From contig NZ_AOJG01000013.1 in NCBI RefSeq assembly GCF_000337375.1, positions 22,724 through 69,584 on the forward strand: a DNA stretch of 46,861 nt. The letters are read 5' to 3'. Shown piece by piece: positions 32,013-40,802 of this stretch. This DNA comes from Halorubrum lipolyticum DSM 21995. GTDB lineage: Archaea; Halobacteriota; Halobacteria; Halobacteriales; Haloferacaceae. The translations under genes and the position numbers were made by a program. Within the stretch, counting starts at the first letter, position 1. Each line of letters starts with the position of its first letter. The notes beneath the pieces were generated by a model. It was given only the letters and a program-made list of their open reading frames with translations. It was not told the origin of the DNA and searched no databases.

Positions 32013-32645
32013 ATGAGCACGGACGACGTCTCTCGGCGCACGTTCATCCGGACCGCCGGCGGCGCGGCGGGCGTCGCGGGGGCGACGGCGGCGACGGCGG
32101 GAACCGCGGCGGCACAGGAGGAACAGCCGGTCTGGCCGAGCGGAGCCGAGGGGAACGGCGGGGAGTACCAGGACGCCCGCGGCGAGAGCGAGGTCACGGT
32201 CGAGGTCGGCGCGGGCGACCAGGGGCTCGCGTTCAACCCGACCCTGCTGTGGGTCGACACCGGCACGACGGTCACGTTCGAGTGGACCGGCAACGGCGGC
32301 GCCCACAACGTCCAAACCGTCGAGGACGGCGGCCCGGCGGCCCTCGACAGCGGCGACCCGATCGGCGAAGAAGGTGAGACCTACGAGTACGAGACGAGCG
32401 AGGATGACGTGGGCATCACCCACTACCACTGCGTGCCGCACACCACGACCGGCATGCACGGCGGCCTCGCCGTCGGCGAGGACATCGAGACCGAATCGAC
32501 CGGCGGCGGCGGCTCCGACGCCGTGTTCGTCCCGCAGGGCGCCCGCGCGCTCAGCGTCGCGACGTTCGTCGCGATGGCGAGCACGCTCGGGCTCGCGTTC
32601 GTCTTCATGAAGTACGGCGGCACGATCACGCGAGACGAGGAGTAG
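32013..32645 (+). CDS. Halocyanin-like blue copper protein, Tat-exported and membrane-anchored
   Basis: A 210-aa protein. A Tat signal (SRRTFIRTAGGAAGVAGATA, about residues 7-26) is followed by a cupredoxin domain (about 60-155) with type-1 copper ligands: His in GGAHNVQ, and Cys, His, Met in HYHCVPHTTTGMHGG. After a Gly/Ser linker comes a C-terminal membrane helix (about 178-198, SVATFVAMASTLGLAFVFMK). Halocyanins carry electrons on the outer face of the membrane between respiratory complexes. The C-terminal anchor, instead of a lipobox, resembles halocyanins that accompany cytochrome complexes, but no such gene is adjacent. Confidence 0.9.
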   Translation: MSTDDVSRRTFIRTAGGAAGVAGATAATAGTAAAQEEQPVWPSGAEGNGGEYQDARGESEVTVEVGAGDQGLAFNPTLLWVDTGTTVTFEWTGNGGAHNVQTVEDGGPAALDSGDPIGEEGETYEYETSEDDVGITHYHCVPHTTTGMHGGLAVGEDIETESTGGGGSDAVFVPQGARALSVATFVAMASTLGLAFVFMKYGGTITRDEE

Positions 32646-32674
32646 CCGCTCGTCGCGCCCGCTCGTTTTCGGCG

Positions 32675-33724
32675 CTATTCCCCGTTCGAGAGCCCGCGGT
32701 ACTCCTCGATCACCCGGTCGAGCACCGCGTCGTGGTCGTAGGACGCGAAGTCGCGCTCGACGGACTTCCTGTCGAGGTCGCCGACGGCGACGAACTCGTC
32801 CGCGAGTTCGGCCGGGCTGGTGACGAGTCGCCCGCGCCGGCGGCCCTCGACGAGCTCGTGGGCGCTCGAGTCCGCCTGGTACTCGACGAGGGCGACGCAG
32901 CCGCACGCCAGCGCCCACAGCAGATCGGTCGCGAACGTCTCCCACGTCGCCGTCGCCACCGCGACGTGCGTCCCTTTGAACAGCTCGATCCGCTCGCGGA
33001 GCGGGAGGTCGCCGAGGAACGACACCCGGTCGTCGATCCGGAGGTCGCTCGCCGTCGACTCGATCCGGGCGCGCTCGGGGCCGTCGCCGACGACCGCGGC
33101 GGTCCAGTCTCGACCGCGGAGCTCCGCGAGCCCGAGCAGGAACGTCTCGACGTTGGCGTGGCGGTCCAGCCGCCGGGCGTACACCGCGTCGAACCGGTCG
33201 TCGACGCCCGCCGACTCGACGAGGCCGAAGTCGATGCTCTCGGGGATCACTCGCACGTTCTCGCCGGCGGCGCCGTGCTCGCGGACCCGCGTCTTGGTCG
33301 TCCGGGAAGGGGTCGTGACCGCGTCGGCCCGCCGAGCGAGGAGCCGGTACCGCCGCCGGGAGTCGGCGGGGTGGTCGCGCCACCAGTCGACGACGACGGG
33401 GGTCCGCGAGAGGGTCCCCGCGACCGTCGCGGCGATCCCGGGCGTCGGCGGGGTGTTGACCGCGTGGACGACGTCGGGGTCGACCCGGCGGAGCGCGAGC
33501 GGGAGCCGCGCCGCGAACGCCGACGGCGACGGCTCGGCGGTCACCGACCGGTAGGCGATCCCGTCGTCCTCGAAGGCGTCGTGGTCGCCGCCCCACCAGC
33601 GGGCGCAGAGCCAGACCACGTCGTGGCCGCGCTCGGCGAGCCCCCGAGCGATCCGTCGCGTCCGCGACCGCGCCGGCGTGTCGCCGTGGCCGGGTGCGAA
33701 AAGCGAGACGAACGCGACGCGCAT
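32675..33724 (-). CDS. GT4-family glycosyltransferase
   Basis: A 349-aa protein. The N-terminal half opens MRVAFVSLFAPGHGDTPARS, with GHDVVWLCARWW and VVHAVNTPPTPG. The C-terminal GT-B half has NVRVIPESIDFGL, AAVVGDGPERARIE, VSFLGDLPLRERIELFKG and a degenerate active-site region ETFATDLLWALACGCVALVE. Group 1 transferases use nucleotide sugars to build polysaccharides or glycoprotein glycans. The donor is unknown and no other glycosylation genes are adjacent. The start is supported by a TATA-like ctttttatcc at about 33748-33757. Confidence 0.85.
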   Translation of the reverse strand: MRVAFVSLFAPGHGDTPARSRTRRIARGLAERGHDVVWLCARWWGGDHDAFEDDGIAYRSVTAEPSPSAFAARLPLALRRVDPDVVHAVNTPPTPGIAATVAGTLSRTPVVVDWWRDHPADSRRRYRLLARRADAVTTPSRTTKTRVREHGAAGENVRVIPESIDFGLVESAGVDDRFDAVYARRLDRHANVETFLLGLAELRGRDWTAAVVGDGPERARIESTASDLRIDDRVSFLGDLPLRERIELFKGTHVAVATATWETFATDLLWALACGCVALVEYQADSSAHELVEGRRRGRLVTSPAELADEFVAVGDLDRKSVERDFASYDHDAVLDRVIEEYRGLSNGE

Positions 33725-33864
33725 ACGCCGACCGGACGGCTGGGGCGGATAAAAAGACACGGCATCCGCCGGGAGAGGGCGACGCGGCCGAACGCGCGGG
33801 TCGCGGCCGTGCGACCGGTTCCCCCACCCGAAACGGTTTCACACAGCGCGCGGAACCGGACCCC

Positions 33865-35769
33865 ATGCACCGGTACGACATCGAGCGCTACCTCAACGTA
33901 CGAAACGCCGGCGGGGCGGACCTCGGACCCAACGGACGGCTCTCCTTCCTGTTGAACACGACCGGCACCGGACAGGTGTGGTCGCTCGACGAGCCGCTCG
34001 GGTGGCCCGAACAGCACACGTTCTTCGAGGAGTCGGTGTCGTTCGTCGACTCCTCGCCCGAGCGCGCGGAGGCCGTCTTCGGCATGGACGAGGGCGGCAA
34101 CGAGCGCGCCCAGCTCTACCTGCTCAGCTACGAGTCGGGCGAGATCACCGACCTCACGGAGCGCCCGGAGGCGAAACACCGCTGGGGCGGCTGGGACTCC
34201 GAGGGCGACCGCTTCGCGTTCGCCTCGAACCGGCGCGACGAGGCCGTCTTCGACGTGTACGTGCAGGAGCGCGACGCGACCGGCGGCGACGCCGAGCTGG
34301 TGTACGAGGGCGACGGCTGGCTCTCGGTCGCCGGCTGGTCGCCGAGCGACGACCGACTGATCGTCCACGAGGCGCACTCGTCGTTCGACCACGACGTGTA
34401 CACGCTCGACCTCGCAAACGGCGAGCTGGCCCACCACACGCCCCACGAGGGCGACGTGCGGTACGGCAGCCCGGAGTGGGGCCCCGACGGCGAGGCGCTC
34501 TACCTCGTCACCGACCGCGACAGCGACACGCTGCGCCTGGAGCGGCTCGACCTCGCGAGCGGCGAGTTCTCGGTCGTCGCGTCCGGGGAAGGTTCGGAAC
34601 GCGGGACCGGCGCGGGCGACGCGGACGATACGGGCGACGAGGCGGGCGACGCGGCGGGCGCGACCCCCGCGAAGCCCGGCGGCGACGACGGTTGGAACGT
34701 CGACGGGGTCGCGGTTCACGAGGAGTCCCGCCGCGTCGTCTACTCGCGCAACGTCGACGGCTACACCGAGATCACGGTCGGCGAGCTGGTCGAACCGGAC
34801 CGGATCGACCCGTTCCCGACTCCCGACCTCCCCGAAGGGGTCGCCGGCGGGGTAAGCTTCGGTCCCGACGGGGACCGCTTCGCGATCACCGCGACCGGGA
34901 GCACCCACAACGCGAACGTCCACGTCGTCGACGCGACGACCGGCGAGACGGAGCGCTGGACCGCGGCCTCGACGGCCGGCATCCCGCCGGACACGTTCGT
35001 CGAGCCCGAGCTCGTCCACTACCCGACCTTCGACGGCCGGGAGATCCCCGCGTTCTTCTCCGTCCCTGAGACGGAGCCGCCCGAATCCGGCTACCCCGTC
35101 GTCGTCGACATCCACGGCGGCCCGGAGTCGCAGCGCCGGCCCTCCTTCGCCTCGGTCAAGCAGTACCTGCTGAACAACGGCTACGCCGTCTTCGAGCCGA
35201 ACGTCCGCGGGTCGTCGGGGTACGGCAAGGCGTACGCCGCGCTCGACGACGTGGAGAAGCGGATGGACTCGGTGGCGGACGTCCGGGCGGGCGTGGAGTG
35301 GCTCCACGACCACCCCGAGGTCGACCCCGACAGCGTCGTCGCCATGGGCGGCTCCTACGGCGGGTTCATGGTGCTCGCGGCGCTCACCGAGTTCCCCGAG
35401 CTGTGGGCCGCCGGTATCGACATCGTCGGCATCGCGAACTTCGTCAGCTTCCTGGAGAACACCGGCGACTGGCGCCGTTCCCTGCGAGAGGCCGAGTACG
35501 GGTCGCTGGCGGACGACCGGGAGTTCTTGGAGTCGATCTCGCCGATCAACAACATCGAGGCGATCGAGTCGCCGCTGTTCGTCCTCCACGGCGCGAACGA
35601 CCCGCGGGTGCCCGTCGGCGAGGCCGAGCAGATCGTCGAGCGGGCGCGCGAGCAGGGCGTTCCGGTGCGCAAGCTGATCTTCGACGATGAGGGGCACGGC
35701 TTCGCGAAGCTGGAGAACCGGATCGAGGCCTACCGCGCGGTCGTCGACTTCCTCGCGGAGCACGTCTGA
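33865..35769 (+). CDS. S9-family serine peptidase (prolyl oligopeptidase-like / acylaminoacyl-peptidase)
   Basis: A 634-aa protein. It has an N-terminal beta-propeller (about 20-380, with TolB-like repeats such as RWGGWDSEGDRFAFASNRRD and YGSPEWGPDGEALYLVTDRD) and a C-terminal alpha/beta hydrolase with Ser497 (GGSYGGFM), Asp579 (HGANDPRVPVG) and His611 (DEGHGFAKLENR). It degrades short peptides in the cytoplasm; no signal is seen. An acidic Gly/Ala/Asp insertion (about 245-275) interrupts the propeller. It is divergent from the glycosyltransferase with 140 bp between starts. Confidence 0.9.
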   Translation: MHRYDIERYLNVRNAGGADLGPNGRLSFLLNTTGTGQVWSLDEPLGWPEQHTFFEESVSFVDSSPERAEAVFGMDEGGNERAQLYLLSYESGEITDLTERPEAKHRWGGWDSEGDRFAFASNRRDEAVFDVYVQERDATGGDAELVYEGDGWLSVAGWSPSDDRLIVHEAHSSFDHDVYTLDLANGELAHHTPHEGDVRYGSPEWGPDGEALYLVTDRDSDTLRLERLDLASGEFSVVASGEGSERGTGAGDADDTGDEAGDAAGATPAKPGGDDGWNVDGVAVHEESRRVVYSRNVDGYTEITVGELVEPDRIDPFPTPDLPEGVAGGVSFGPDGDRFAITATGSTHNANVHVVDATTGETERWTAASTAGIPPDTFVEPELVHYPTFDGREIPAFFSVPETEPPESGYPVVVDIHGGPESQRRPSFASVKQYLLNNGYAVFEPNVRGSSGYGKAYAALDDVEKRMDSVADVRAGVEWLHDHPEVDPDSVVAMGGSYGGFMVLAALTEFPELWAAGIDIVGIANFVSFLENTGDWRRSLREAEYGSLADDREFLESISPINNIEAIESPLFVLHGANDPRVPVGEAEQIVERAREQGVPVRKLIFDDEGHGFAKLENRIEAYRAVVDFLAEHV

Positions 35770-35887
35770 GGCCGGTGTTCGAGGGAGAGTTCGGATCGCG
35801 ACTTCACACCGGCGTGGCGTCGCATTTGAAACAGCCGTTCGCCGTGAGACGATCAACTCCCTGACTCGATCGCTCAAAGACAGCCAC

Positions 35888-35900
35888 CTATTTAAATAAG
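35888..35900 (+). promoter_or_regulatory. TATA box of the small membrane protein gene
   Basis: The sequence ctatttaaataag is centred about 27 bp before the ATG at 35921, as expected for a leaderless haloarchaeal transcript. Confidence 0.65.
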
Positions 35901-35920
35901 GCAGCGAATTACCGCCCGTT

Positions 35921-36154
35921 ATGGGGATTCTCGATGCGTTCGGATCGCTGGCTAGTGCACTGCTCGCTGGGTTCGTCATGCTCGCGTTCGCCGTCCTGAG
36001 CCTGTTCGTCACGGTGTTCGTCGTGGACCTCGCAGCGGCGATCGCCGGGCTGAATCCGGAGGACGGGTTCGTCGTGCTCGGTGCGACCATCCTCGCCGGA
36101 ACGGCGATCCTCGCCGGCGGCGTCGGGTTCGCAAAGCCCGAAACCGACGCGTAA
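35921..36154 (+). CDS. Small two-helix membrane protein
   Basis: A 77-aa protein with two predicted membrane helices, about residues 8-38 (LASALLAGFVMLAFAVLSLF, VTVFVV) and 50-70 (VVLGATILAGTAILAGGVGF), and a short loop LNPEDG. No catalytic residue or known domain. The TATA box at correct spacing and the clean hydrophobic pattern support a real gene. Unknown function. Confidence 0.65.
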   Translation: MGILDAFGSLASALLAGFVMLAFAVLSLFVTVFVVDLAAAIAGLNPEDGFVVLGATILAGTAILAGGVGFAKPETDA

Positions 36155-36294
36155 GGTTCGTTAGACGAGGAATTGTCGTTCGCACGGTTATAAATCGCCG
36201 ACGGCGATCGTCAGCGAGTTTTTCAGAATAAGTAGCTGATCGCTTATAAACGGCTTCCAACGATGGATCGGCGGCGAACATCTACAAAGCCCCG

Positions 36295-36401
36295 CACAGC
36301 ACCTCACGCCTCCCCAGCGTCATCGCCGGACGTAGTCCGACGACCTGGCGCGAGCTCTCTCCCTACTCGCGCCCGGTGGCCGCTCGGAGGCACGCGCCAC
36401 C
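36295..36401 (-). ncRNA. Candidate structured RNA or 3'-end element, copy 2
   Basis: On the minus strand it carries GGTGGCGCGTGCC, three bases, GAGCGGCC (36401 down to 36378). Further on come GCTGGGGAGG, eight bases, GCTGTG (36318 down to 36295). These are the same two blocks with the same internal spacings as at 5432-5545. Between them are a perfect stem GGCGCGAG/CTCGCGCC (36366-36373 with 36347-36354) and a 9-bp stem with one G-T pair around a TAC loop (36335-36343 with 36323-36331). A TATA-like ctttaaataa (36406-36415) precedes it, 16 bases after the aldo/keto reductase stop. Non-coding by appearance. Confidence 0.55.
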
Positions 36402-36430
36402 GCAGTTATTTAAAGAGACTCGTCGCTCGC

Positions 36431-37261
36431 TTACCAGTTCGGGCCGAAGTCGGGATTGATCTGGCGATCGGTTCGGTCGATATCGTCGATTCGCCGGATG
36501 TCCTCGTCGTCCAGTTCGAGCCCGAGGCTCGCGAGGTTGTCGCGGAGGTGGTCCTCGCCGGTCGCCTTCGGGATCGCGGTGACGCCCTTCTCGCGGAGCC
36601 ACGCGAGGCTCACCTGCGCCGCGCTGACGCCGTGTTTCGCGGCGATCTCGGCGACGGTCGGGTCGTCGAAGACTTTCCCGCGGGCCAGCGGCGAGTAGGC
36701 GACGAGTTCGATGTCGGCGGCGTCGGCGTACTCGCGCAGCTCCTCCTGGCGGAGCAGCGGGTGCATCTCCACCTGGTTCGCGAACGGCGTCTCGCCGAGG
36801 GCGTCCGTCGCGGCGTCGAGGTGGTGGGGGTCGAAGTTCGAGACCCCGATCCGGTCGATCAGGCCGTCGTCGCGGAGCTCCGCGAACGCGGGCAGCGTCT
36901 CCTCGGGGTCGTACGCGCCGGACGGCCAGTGGACGTACAGCAGGTCGGCGTACTCGGTGTCGAGCTTCTGGAGGCTCTCGCGGGTCGAGGCGGCCGCGTC
37001 CTCGGGCGCGAGCTTGTCGATCCACACCTTCGTCGCGAGGAACACGTCGTCGCGGTCGACGTCGGCGGCCGCGATCCCCTTCCCGACGGCGGCCTCGTTG
37101 CCGTATATCTGGGCGGTGTCGACGTGGCGGTAGCCCGCCTCGAGGGCGGTCTTGACGGAGTCGGTACACTGCGCGGGGTCGTCGTTCTTCCACGTCCCGA
37201 GCCCGAGCACGGGCATCCCGTCGGTCGTCGGTACGTCGACGGACTGCGGTTCCTGTGACAT
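36431..37261 (-). CDS. Aldo/keto reductase
   Basis: A 276-aa AKR with the catalytic tetrad in context: Asp and Tyr in HVDTAQIYGNE, Lys in VFLATKVWIDK, His in DLLYVHWPSG. Further signatures are DRIGVSNFDPHHL, the NADPH loop YSPLARGK and the IPKATGEDHLRDN segment. It reduces aldehydes or ketones with NAD(P)H, of the 2,5-diketogluconate reductase type by motif; the substrate is not predictable. It is 84 bp downstream of the Cu-ATPase on the same strand, so it could share that transcript, but no functional link is apparent. The structured element follows its stop. Confidence 0.9.
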   Translation of the reverse strand: MSQEPQSVDVPTTDGMPVLGLGTWKNDDPAQCTDSVKTALEAGYRHVDTAQIYGNEAAVGKGIAAADVDRDDVFLATKVWIDKLAPEDAAASTRESLQKLDTEYADLLYVHWPSGAYDPEETLPAFAELRDDGLIDRIGVSNFDPHHLDAATDALGETPFANQVEMHPLLRQEELREYADAADIELVAYSPLARGKVFDDPTVAEIAAKHGVSAAQVSLAWLREKGVTAIPKATGEDHLRDNLASLGLELDDEDIRRIDDIDRTDRQINPDFGPNW

Positions 37262-37345
37262 ACGCGGGGGTAGTCGCGTGAGCCGAAAGTCGCTTGCGGT
37301 CCCGGTGGTCGGTGTCGCGGAGGAGCGACCCCCGAGCGCGACCGG

Positions 37346-39886
37346 TCAGTCGTCGAGCAGCGCCCGCGAGGAGTTCGTCACGACGAGCAGGCTGGAGGCG
37401 CCCATCGCGACCGCGGCGAAGAGCGGATTTAAAAGGCCGGTCACCGCGAGCGGGATGGCGACCGCGTTGTAGCAGAACGCCCAGCCGATGTTCCCCTTCA
37501 CGCGCCGGCCCGCGGCCCGCGAGAGCTCGAAGACGGTCGCCACGGAGCCGAGGTCGTCGTCGACGATCGCCACGTCGGCCGCGTCGGCCGCCATCGCGGT
37601 CCCGCCGCCGAGCGCGACGCCGAGGTCGGCCGCGGCGAGCGCGGGCGCGTCGTTGGTACCGTCGCCGACCATCACCGTCCGCCCGCGCGCCTTCAGCCGC
37701 TCGACCGTCTCGGCTTTCCCCTCCGGCGGCACGCCCGCGAACACCGACGAGATAGCGTCGTGCTCGCTGAAGACGGTCGCCGCGCGCTCGTCGTCGCCCG
37801 TCAGCACGACCACCTCGACGCCCGAGTCGGCGAGTTCGGTCACGGTCTCCTCCCACCCCTCGCGCAGCTCGTCGCCGACCACGACGACCCCCTCCGCGGC
37901 GCCGTCGCGGCCGACCGCGACCGGGACCCGGCCCACGTCTCGGGCCGCCGAGACCGCCTCGCGGACCTCGTCGGGGACCGCCCACCCGCGCTCGTCGAAC
38001 AGGCCGGGGTGCCCGACGACGACTTCGACGCCGTCGACGACCCCGGAGACCCCCCGAGCGTGGCTCTCGAAGTCGGTGACTGCGAGGGCGCCGTCGGCGG
38101 CGGTCTCCGCCGGCTCCACCTCTCCGCCGTCGGCGACCGCGGGCGACGCGGCGCCCGAGTCCGACGCGGTGCCGGCGCCCCCGAGCGCGCCGTCGCCTTC
38201 GCGCGCCGCGGCGATGGCCCGACCGACCGGGTGCGCCGAGCGCTCCTCGACGGCGGCGGCGAGCCGGAGCAGGTCGTCGTCGATGTCGGCCGCGATCACC
38301 CGCATCTCGCCGGTGGTGAGCGTCCCCGTCTTGTCGAAGACGACGGTGTCTGCGCCGCGGAGCCGCTCGAAGACGGTGTCGTCGAAGATCACGATGGAGC
38401 GCTCGAGCGCGTCGCGGATCCCGGCGGCGACCGCGAGCGGGGTCGCGAGCCCGAGCGCGCAGGGACACGAGACGATGAGCACCGTGAGGCCGACGAGCAT
38501 CGCCTCCGTCACCCCGTTGCCGAGCGCGAGGTTGGCCGCGGCGGCGACGACGGCCACCGCGAGGACGACCGGGACGAAGACGGTCGCCAGCCGGTCGGCG
38601 AGCTTCTGGACCCCGTGGTTCCCGCTCTGGAGGTCCCAGACGAGCTCGGCGACGCGGTCGAGGCTTGAGGTCGCGTCCGGCCCGACCGCGACCGTCAGCG
38701 ACCCGTCCGCGACCACCGAGCCGCCGACCACGGCGTCGCCGGGCGTCTTCCGGACCGGCATCGACTCGCCCGTGACGACCGACTCGTCGACGGCCGCGTC
38801 GCCCGCGACCGCCTCGCCGTCGACCGGGACCCGCTCGCCGGCGCGCACGAGCAGTCGATCGTCGGGGGAGAGGTCGTCGATGGCGACTTCCTCGGTTTCG
38901 CTTCTATCCCCCTCACCGACCAGCCGCCGGGCGCTGTCGACCTGCACCGCGGTGAGGTCGGAGAGGAGCTCGGTCGCGCGCGTTTTGATCGAGTCCTCGT
39001 AGTGGTTGCCGACGGTGACGATCACGATGATCGCGACGGTCACGTCGTAGTAGACCGACGGCGACTCGACGAAGATCACGGCGAGCGTACTGTAGGCGTA
39101 GGCGCTCACCGCCGCGATCGCGACGAGGAGGTCCATGTTCGGCGACCGCGTCCTCGCGCTGACGTACGCGCCCCTGAGTATCGGTTTCCCGGTGACGAAC
39201 AGGACCACCGTCGTCAGCACGGCGATCACGATGAAGAAGTACGTCCCCGAGGAGGAGGCCATCGCCTGGTTGAGGTACTCCAGGGTGCGCTCGTTGTAGA
39301 AGGGGAACGCGAAGTACGTCGGGTAGATGATGACGATGTACTGGAGCATGACGGCCATCCCGACGAGCACGCCGGCCGCGAGCCGCGCCGTCGCCATGTT
39401 GTCCGCCTGCCGGCGCGAGAAGGCGTCGTCGCGGTCGTACGCGCTGTAGCCGAGCCCGCTCACCGCCTCCGAGAGGTCGTCGGTGGTGACCGCGTCGGGA
39501 TCGTGGTCGATCCGCACCGTGTCCGTGACGTAGCTCGCGCTGGCGGCGCTGACCCCGTCGGTCCGCGTGGCGACCGTCTCGATGAACGCCTCGCAGGTGG
39601 CGCAGTGCATCCCGTCGACCTCGAGGAACGTCGCCTCGTGGTCGGCGGGGACCGCGGCCTCGTCGGCCCCGGTCTCTCCCCCGGCCTCGCCATCCCGGCG
39701 CCGCTCGCGCACCGCCTCGGCGTCGACGTCGACGTCGCCGAGCGTCTCGTACACGTCCCGACAGCCGGTACAGCAGAACTCGTTGCCGTCGTCGTCGGCC
39801 ACGTCGACGCCCTCGGTCGGCAGCTCACAGAGGGTGCAGTCGGGCGCCTCGTCGTCGGGCCGGTCGGCGGGCGACGACGCGCTCAT
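37346..39886 (-). CDS. Copper-transporting P1B-type ATPase (CopA/FixI-like)
   Basis: An 846-aa protein. An N-terminal Cys-rich domain (CTLCELPTEG, FCCTGCRDVY, residues about 17-48) is followed by an HMA domain with MHCATCEAFIE. Eight membrane helices include C474-P-C476 in IVSCPCALGLATP. The actuator TGES (VVTGESMPV), the phosphorylation Asp518 (FDKTGTLTTGE), the HP motif (SAHPVGRA) and MVGDGTNDAPAL are all present. The extra N-terminal metal domain is typical of FixI/CtpA-type pumps that supply copper for cytochrome oxidase assembly, rather than simple detoxifiers. An acidic insertion lies in the nucleotide domain. The SafE-like gene ends one base before its ATG; the two are coupled. Confidence 0.93.
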   Translation of the reverse strand: MSASSPADRPDDEAPDCTLCELPTEGVDVADDDGNEFCCTGCRDVYETLGDVDVDAEAVRERRRDGEAGGETGADEAAVPADHEATFLEVDGMHCATCEAFIETVATRTDGVSAASASYVTDTVRIDHDPDAVTTDDLSEAVSGLGYSAYDRDDAFSRRQADNMATARLAAGVLVGMAVMLQYIVIIYPTYFAFPFYNERTLEYLNQAMASSSGTYFFIVIAVLTTVVLFVTGKPILRGAYVSARTRSPNMDLLVAIAAVSAYAYSTLAVIFVESPSVYYDVTVAIIVIVTVGNHYEDSIKTRATELLSDLTAVQVDSARRLVGEGDRSETEEVAIDDLSPDDRLLVRAGERVPVDGEAVAGDAAVDESVVTGESMPVRKTPGDAVVGGSVVADGSLTVAVGPDATSSLDRVAELVWDLQSGNHGVQKLADRLATVFVPVVLAVAVVAAAANLALGNGVTEAMLVGLTVLIVSCPCALGLATPLAVAAGIRDALERSIVIFDDTVFERLRGADTVVFDKTGTLTTGEMRVIAADIDDDLLRLAAAVEERSAHPVGRAIAAAREGDGALGGAGTASDSGAASPAVADGGEVEPAETAADGALAVTDFESHARGVSGVVDGVEVVVGHPGLFDERGWAVPDEVREAVSAARDVGRVPVAVGRDGAAEGVVVVGDELREGWEETVTELADSGVEVVVLTGDDERAATVFSEHDAISSVFAGVPPEGKAETVERLKARGRTVMVGDGTNDAPALAAADLGVALGGGTAMAADAADVAIVDDDLGSVATVFELSRAAGRRVKGNIGWAFCYNAVAIPLAVTGLLNPLFAAVAMGASSLLVVTNSSRALLDD

Positions 39887-39887
39887 C

Positions 39888-40727
39888 TCACATACCCCCC
39901 ATCATCCCGGCGTCGAGCGGGTTCCAGAATGGCAGACTCGGGTGCGGCACGTGGATCCCGACCGACATCAGCCCGTGCGCGAACAGGACGTAGCCGAGCG
40001 CGACGAAGGCGACGCCGAGCAGGCGGTGGACCCGGCGGCGGTGAACCGCGTCGACGCTCTCGATCACGGTGCCGTAGAGGAAGACGGCCGGCATCGTGCC
40101 GACGCCGAGCGCGCCGAGCGCGAGCGCCCCGCTGACGGCGGAGCCGCTGGCGAACGCGTAGAGGTACGCCGGGTAGAGGATCGGACAGGGGAGCAGCCCG
40201 TGGACCGCGCCGAGCCCGACGATCCCGGGACCGTTCGCGAGCCGGTCGACGTGACCGGTGAGCCAGTCGGTGACGCGGCCGAGCCCGGGGAGGTGGATCC
40301 CGCCGGTCGCGCCGCCGAGGGCGTATCGGACCCCGACGAGTATCACGGCTGCGCCGACGCCGAGCCCGACGACGCCGCGGACCGCCTCCGCTGCGCCCGT
40401 CAGCGTCGCGGTCGTGACGAGGACGACCCCGCCGAGCGCGCCGAGCGCCGCGCCGATGAGCGCGTAGCTCGTCGCGCGTCCGAGGTTGAACAGCGCGTGC
40501 TGGCGGACCTCATACGTGGTCAGGTGGCTCCCGCGTCGGTTGTCGGTCGCGCCGGCGGTGGGCGACCCGCCGTCGGCGCGCTCGCTCCCCTCGCGCATCC
40601 GGCCGGCGTACACCGTGACGAGCGGGCCGCACATCCCGATACAGTGGGCGCCGCCGAGCAGTCCGATGGCGAGGAACAGCAGGACGTCGGTCCCGAGAAG
40701 CGTCGAGAGGTCCATGAGTCGAGTCAT
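39888..40727 (-). CDS. SafE/TauE-like (DsbD_2-type) copper-associated membrane protein
   Basis: A 279-aa protein with six or seven membrane helices. It has the duplicated Cys-containing motif of the DsbD_2/SafE group: AIGLLGGAHCIGMCGPLV in the first half and VHGLLPCPILYPAYLYA in the second. The C-terminus is Met-rich (DAGMMGGM), suited to Cu(I). In bacteria such proteins sit beside FixI-type Cu-ATPases and aid cytochrome oxidase maturation; the same pairing is seen here, with one base between genes. The annotation 'sulfite exporter' is common but not supported by this context. An in-frame ATG at 40715 is an alternative start. Confidence 0.85.
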   Translation of the reverse strand: MTRLMDLSTLLGTDVLLFLAIGLLGGAHCIGMCGPLVTVYAGRMREGSERADGGSPTAGATDNRRGSHLTTYEVRQHALFNLGRATSYALIGAALGALGGVVLVTTATLTGAAEAVRGVVGLGVGAAVILVGVRYALGGATGGIHLPGLGRVTDWLTGHVDRLANGPGIVGLGAVHGLLPCPILYPAYLYAFASGSAVSGALALGALGVGTMPAVFLYGTVIESVDAVHRRRVHRLLGVAFVALGYVLFAHGLMSVGIHVPHPSLPFWNPLDAGMMGGM

Positions 40728-40802
40728 CCGGAGTTCGGGTCGCGCGCGCTAATGGGTTTCGTCGGGCGCGGGCTCGACGGTTCGCGGCGGGGACGGCGCA
40801 CG

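Noticed and set aside
36180-36255. TATA-like ttataaat (36188) and cttataaac (36243) as promoters of a hidden gene
   Set aside because: No start codon with a coding-like frame follows at suitable distance on either strand; they may relate to the structured element but show no gene.
36363-38468. A long minus-strand frame in another phase through the Cu-ATPase and aldo/keto reductase
   Set aside because: It is an Arg/Gly-rich shadow frame that covers the ends of two well-defined genes and the structured element.
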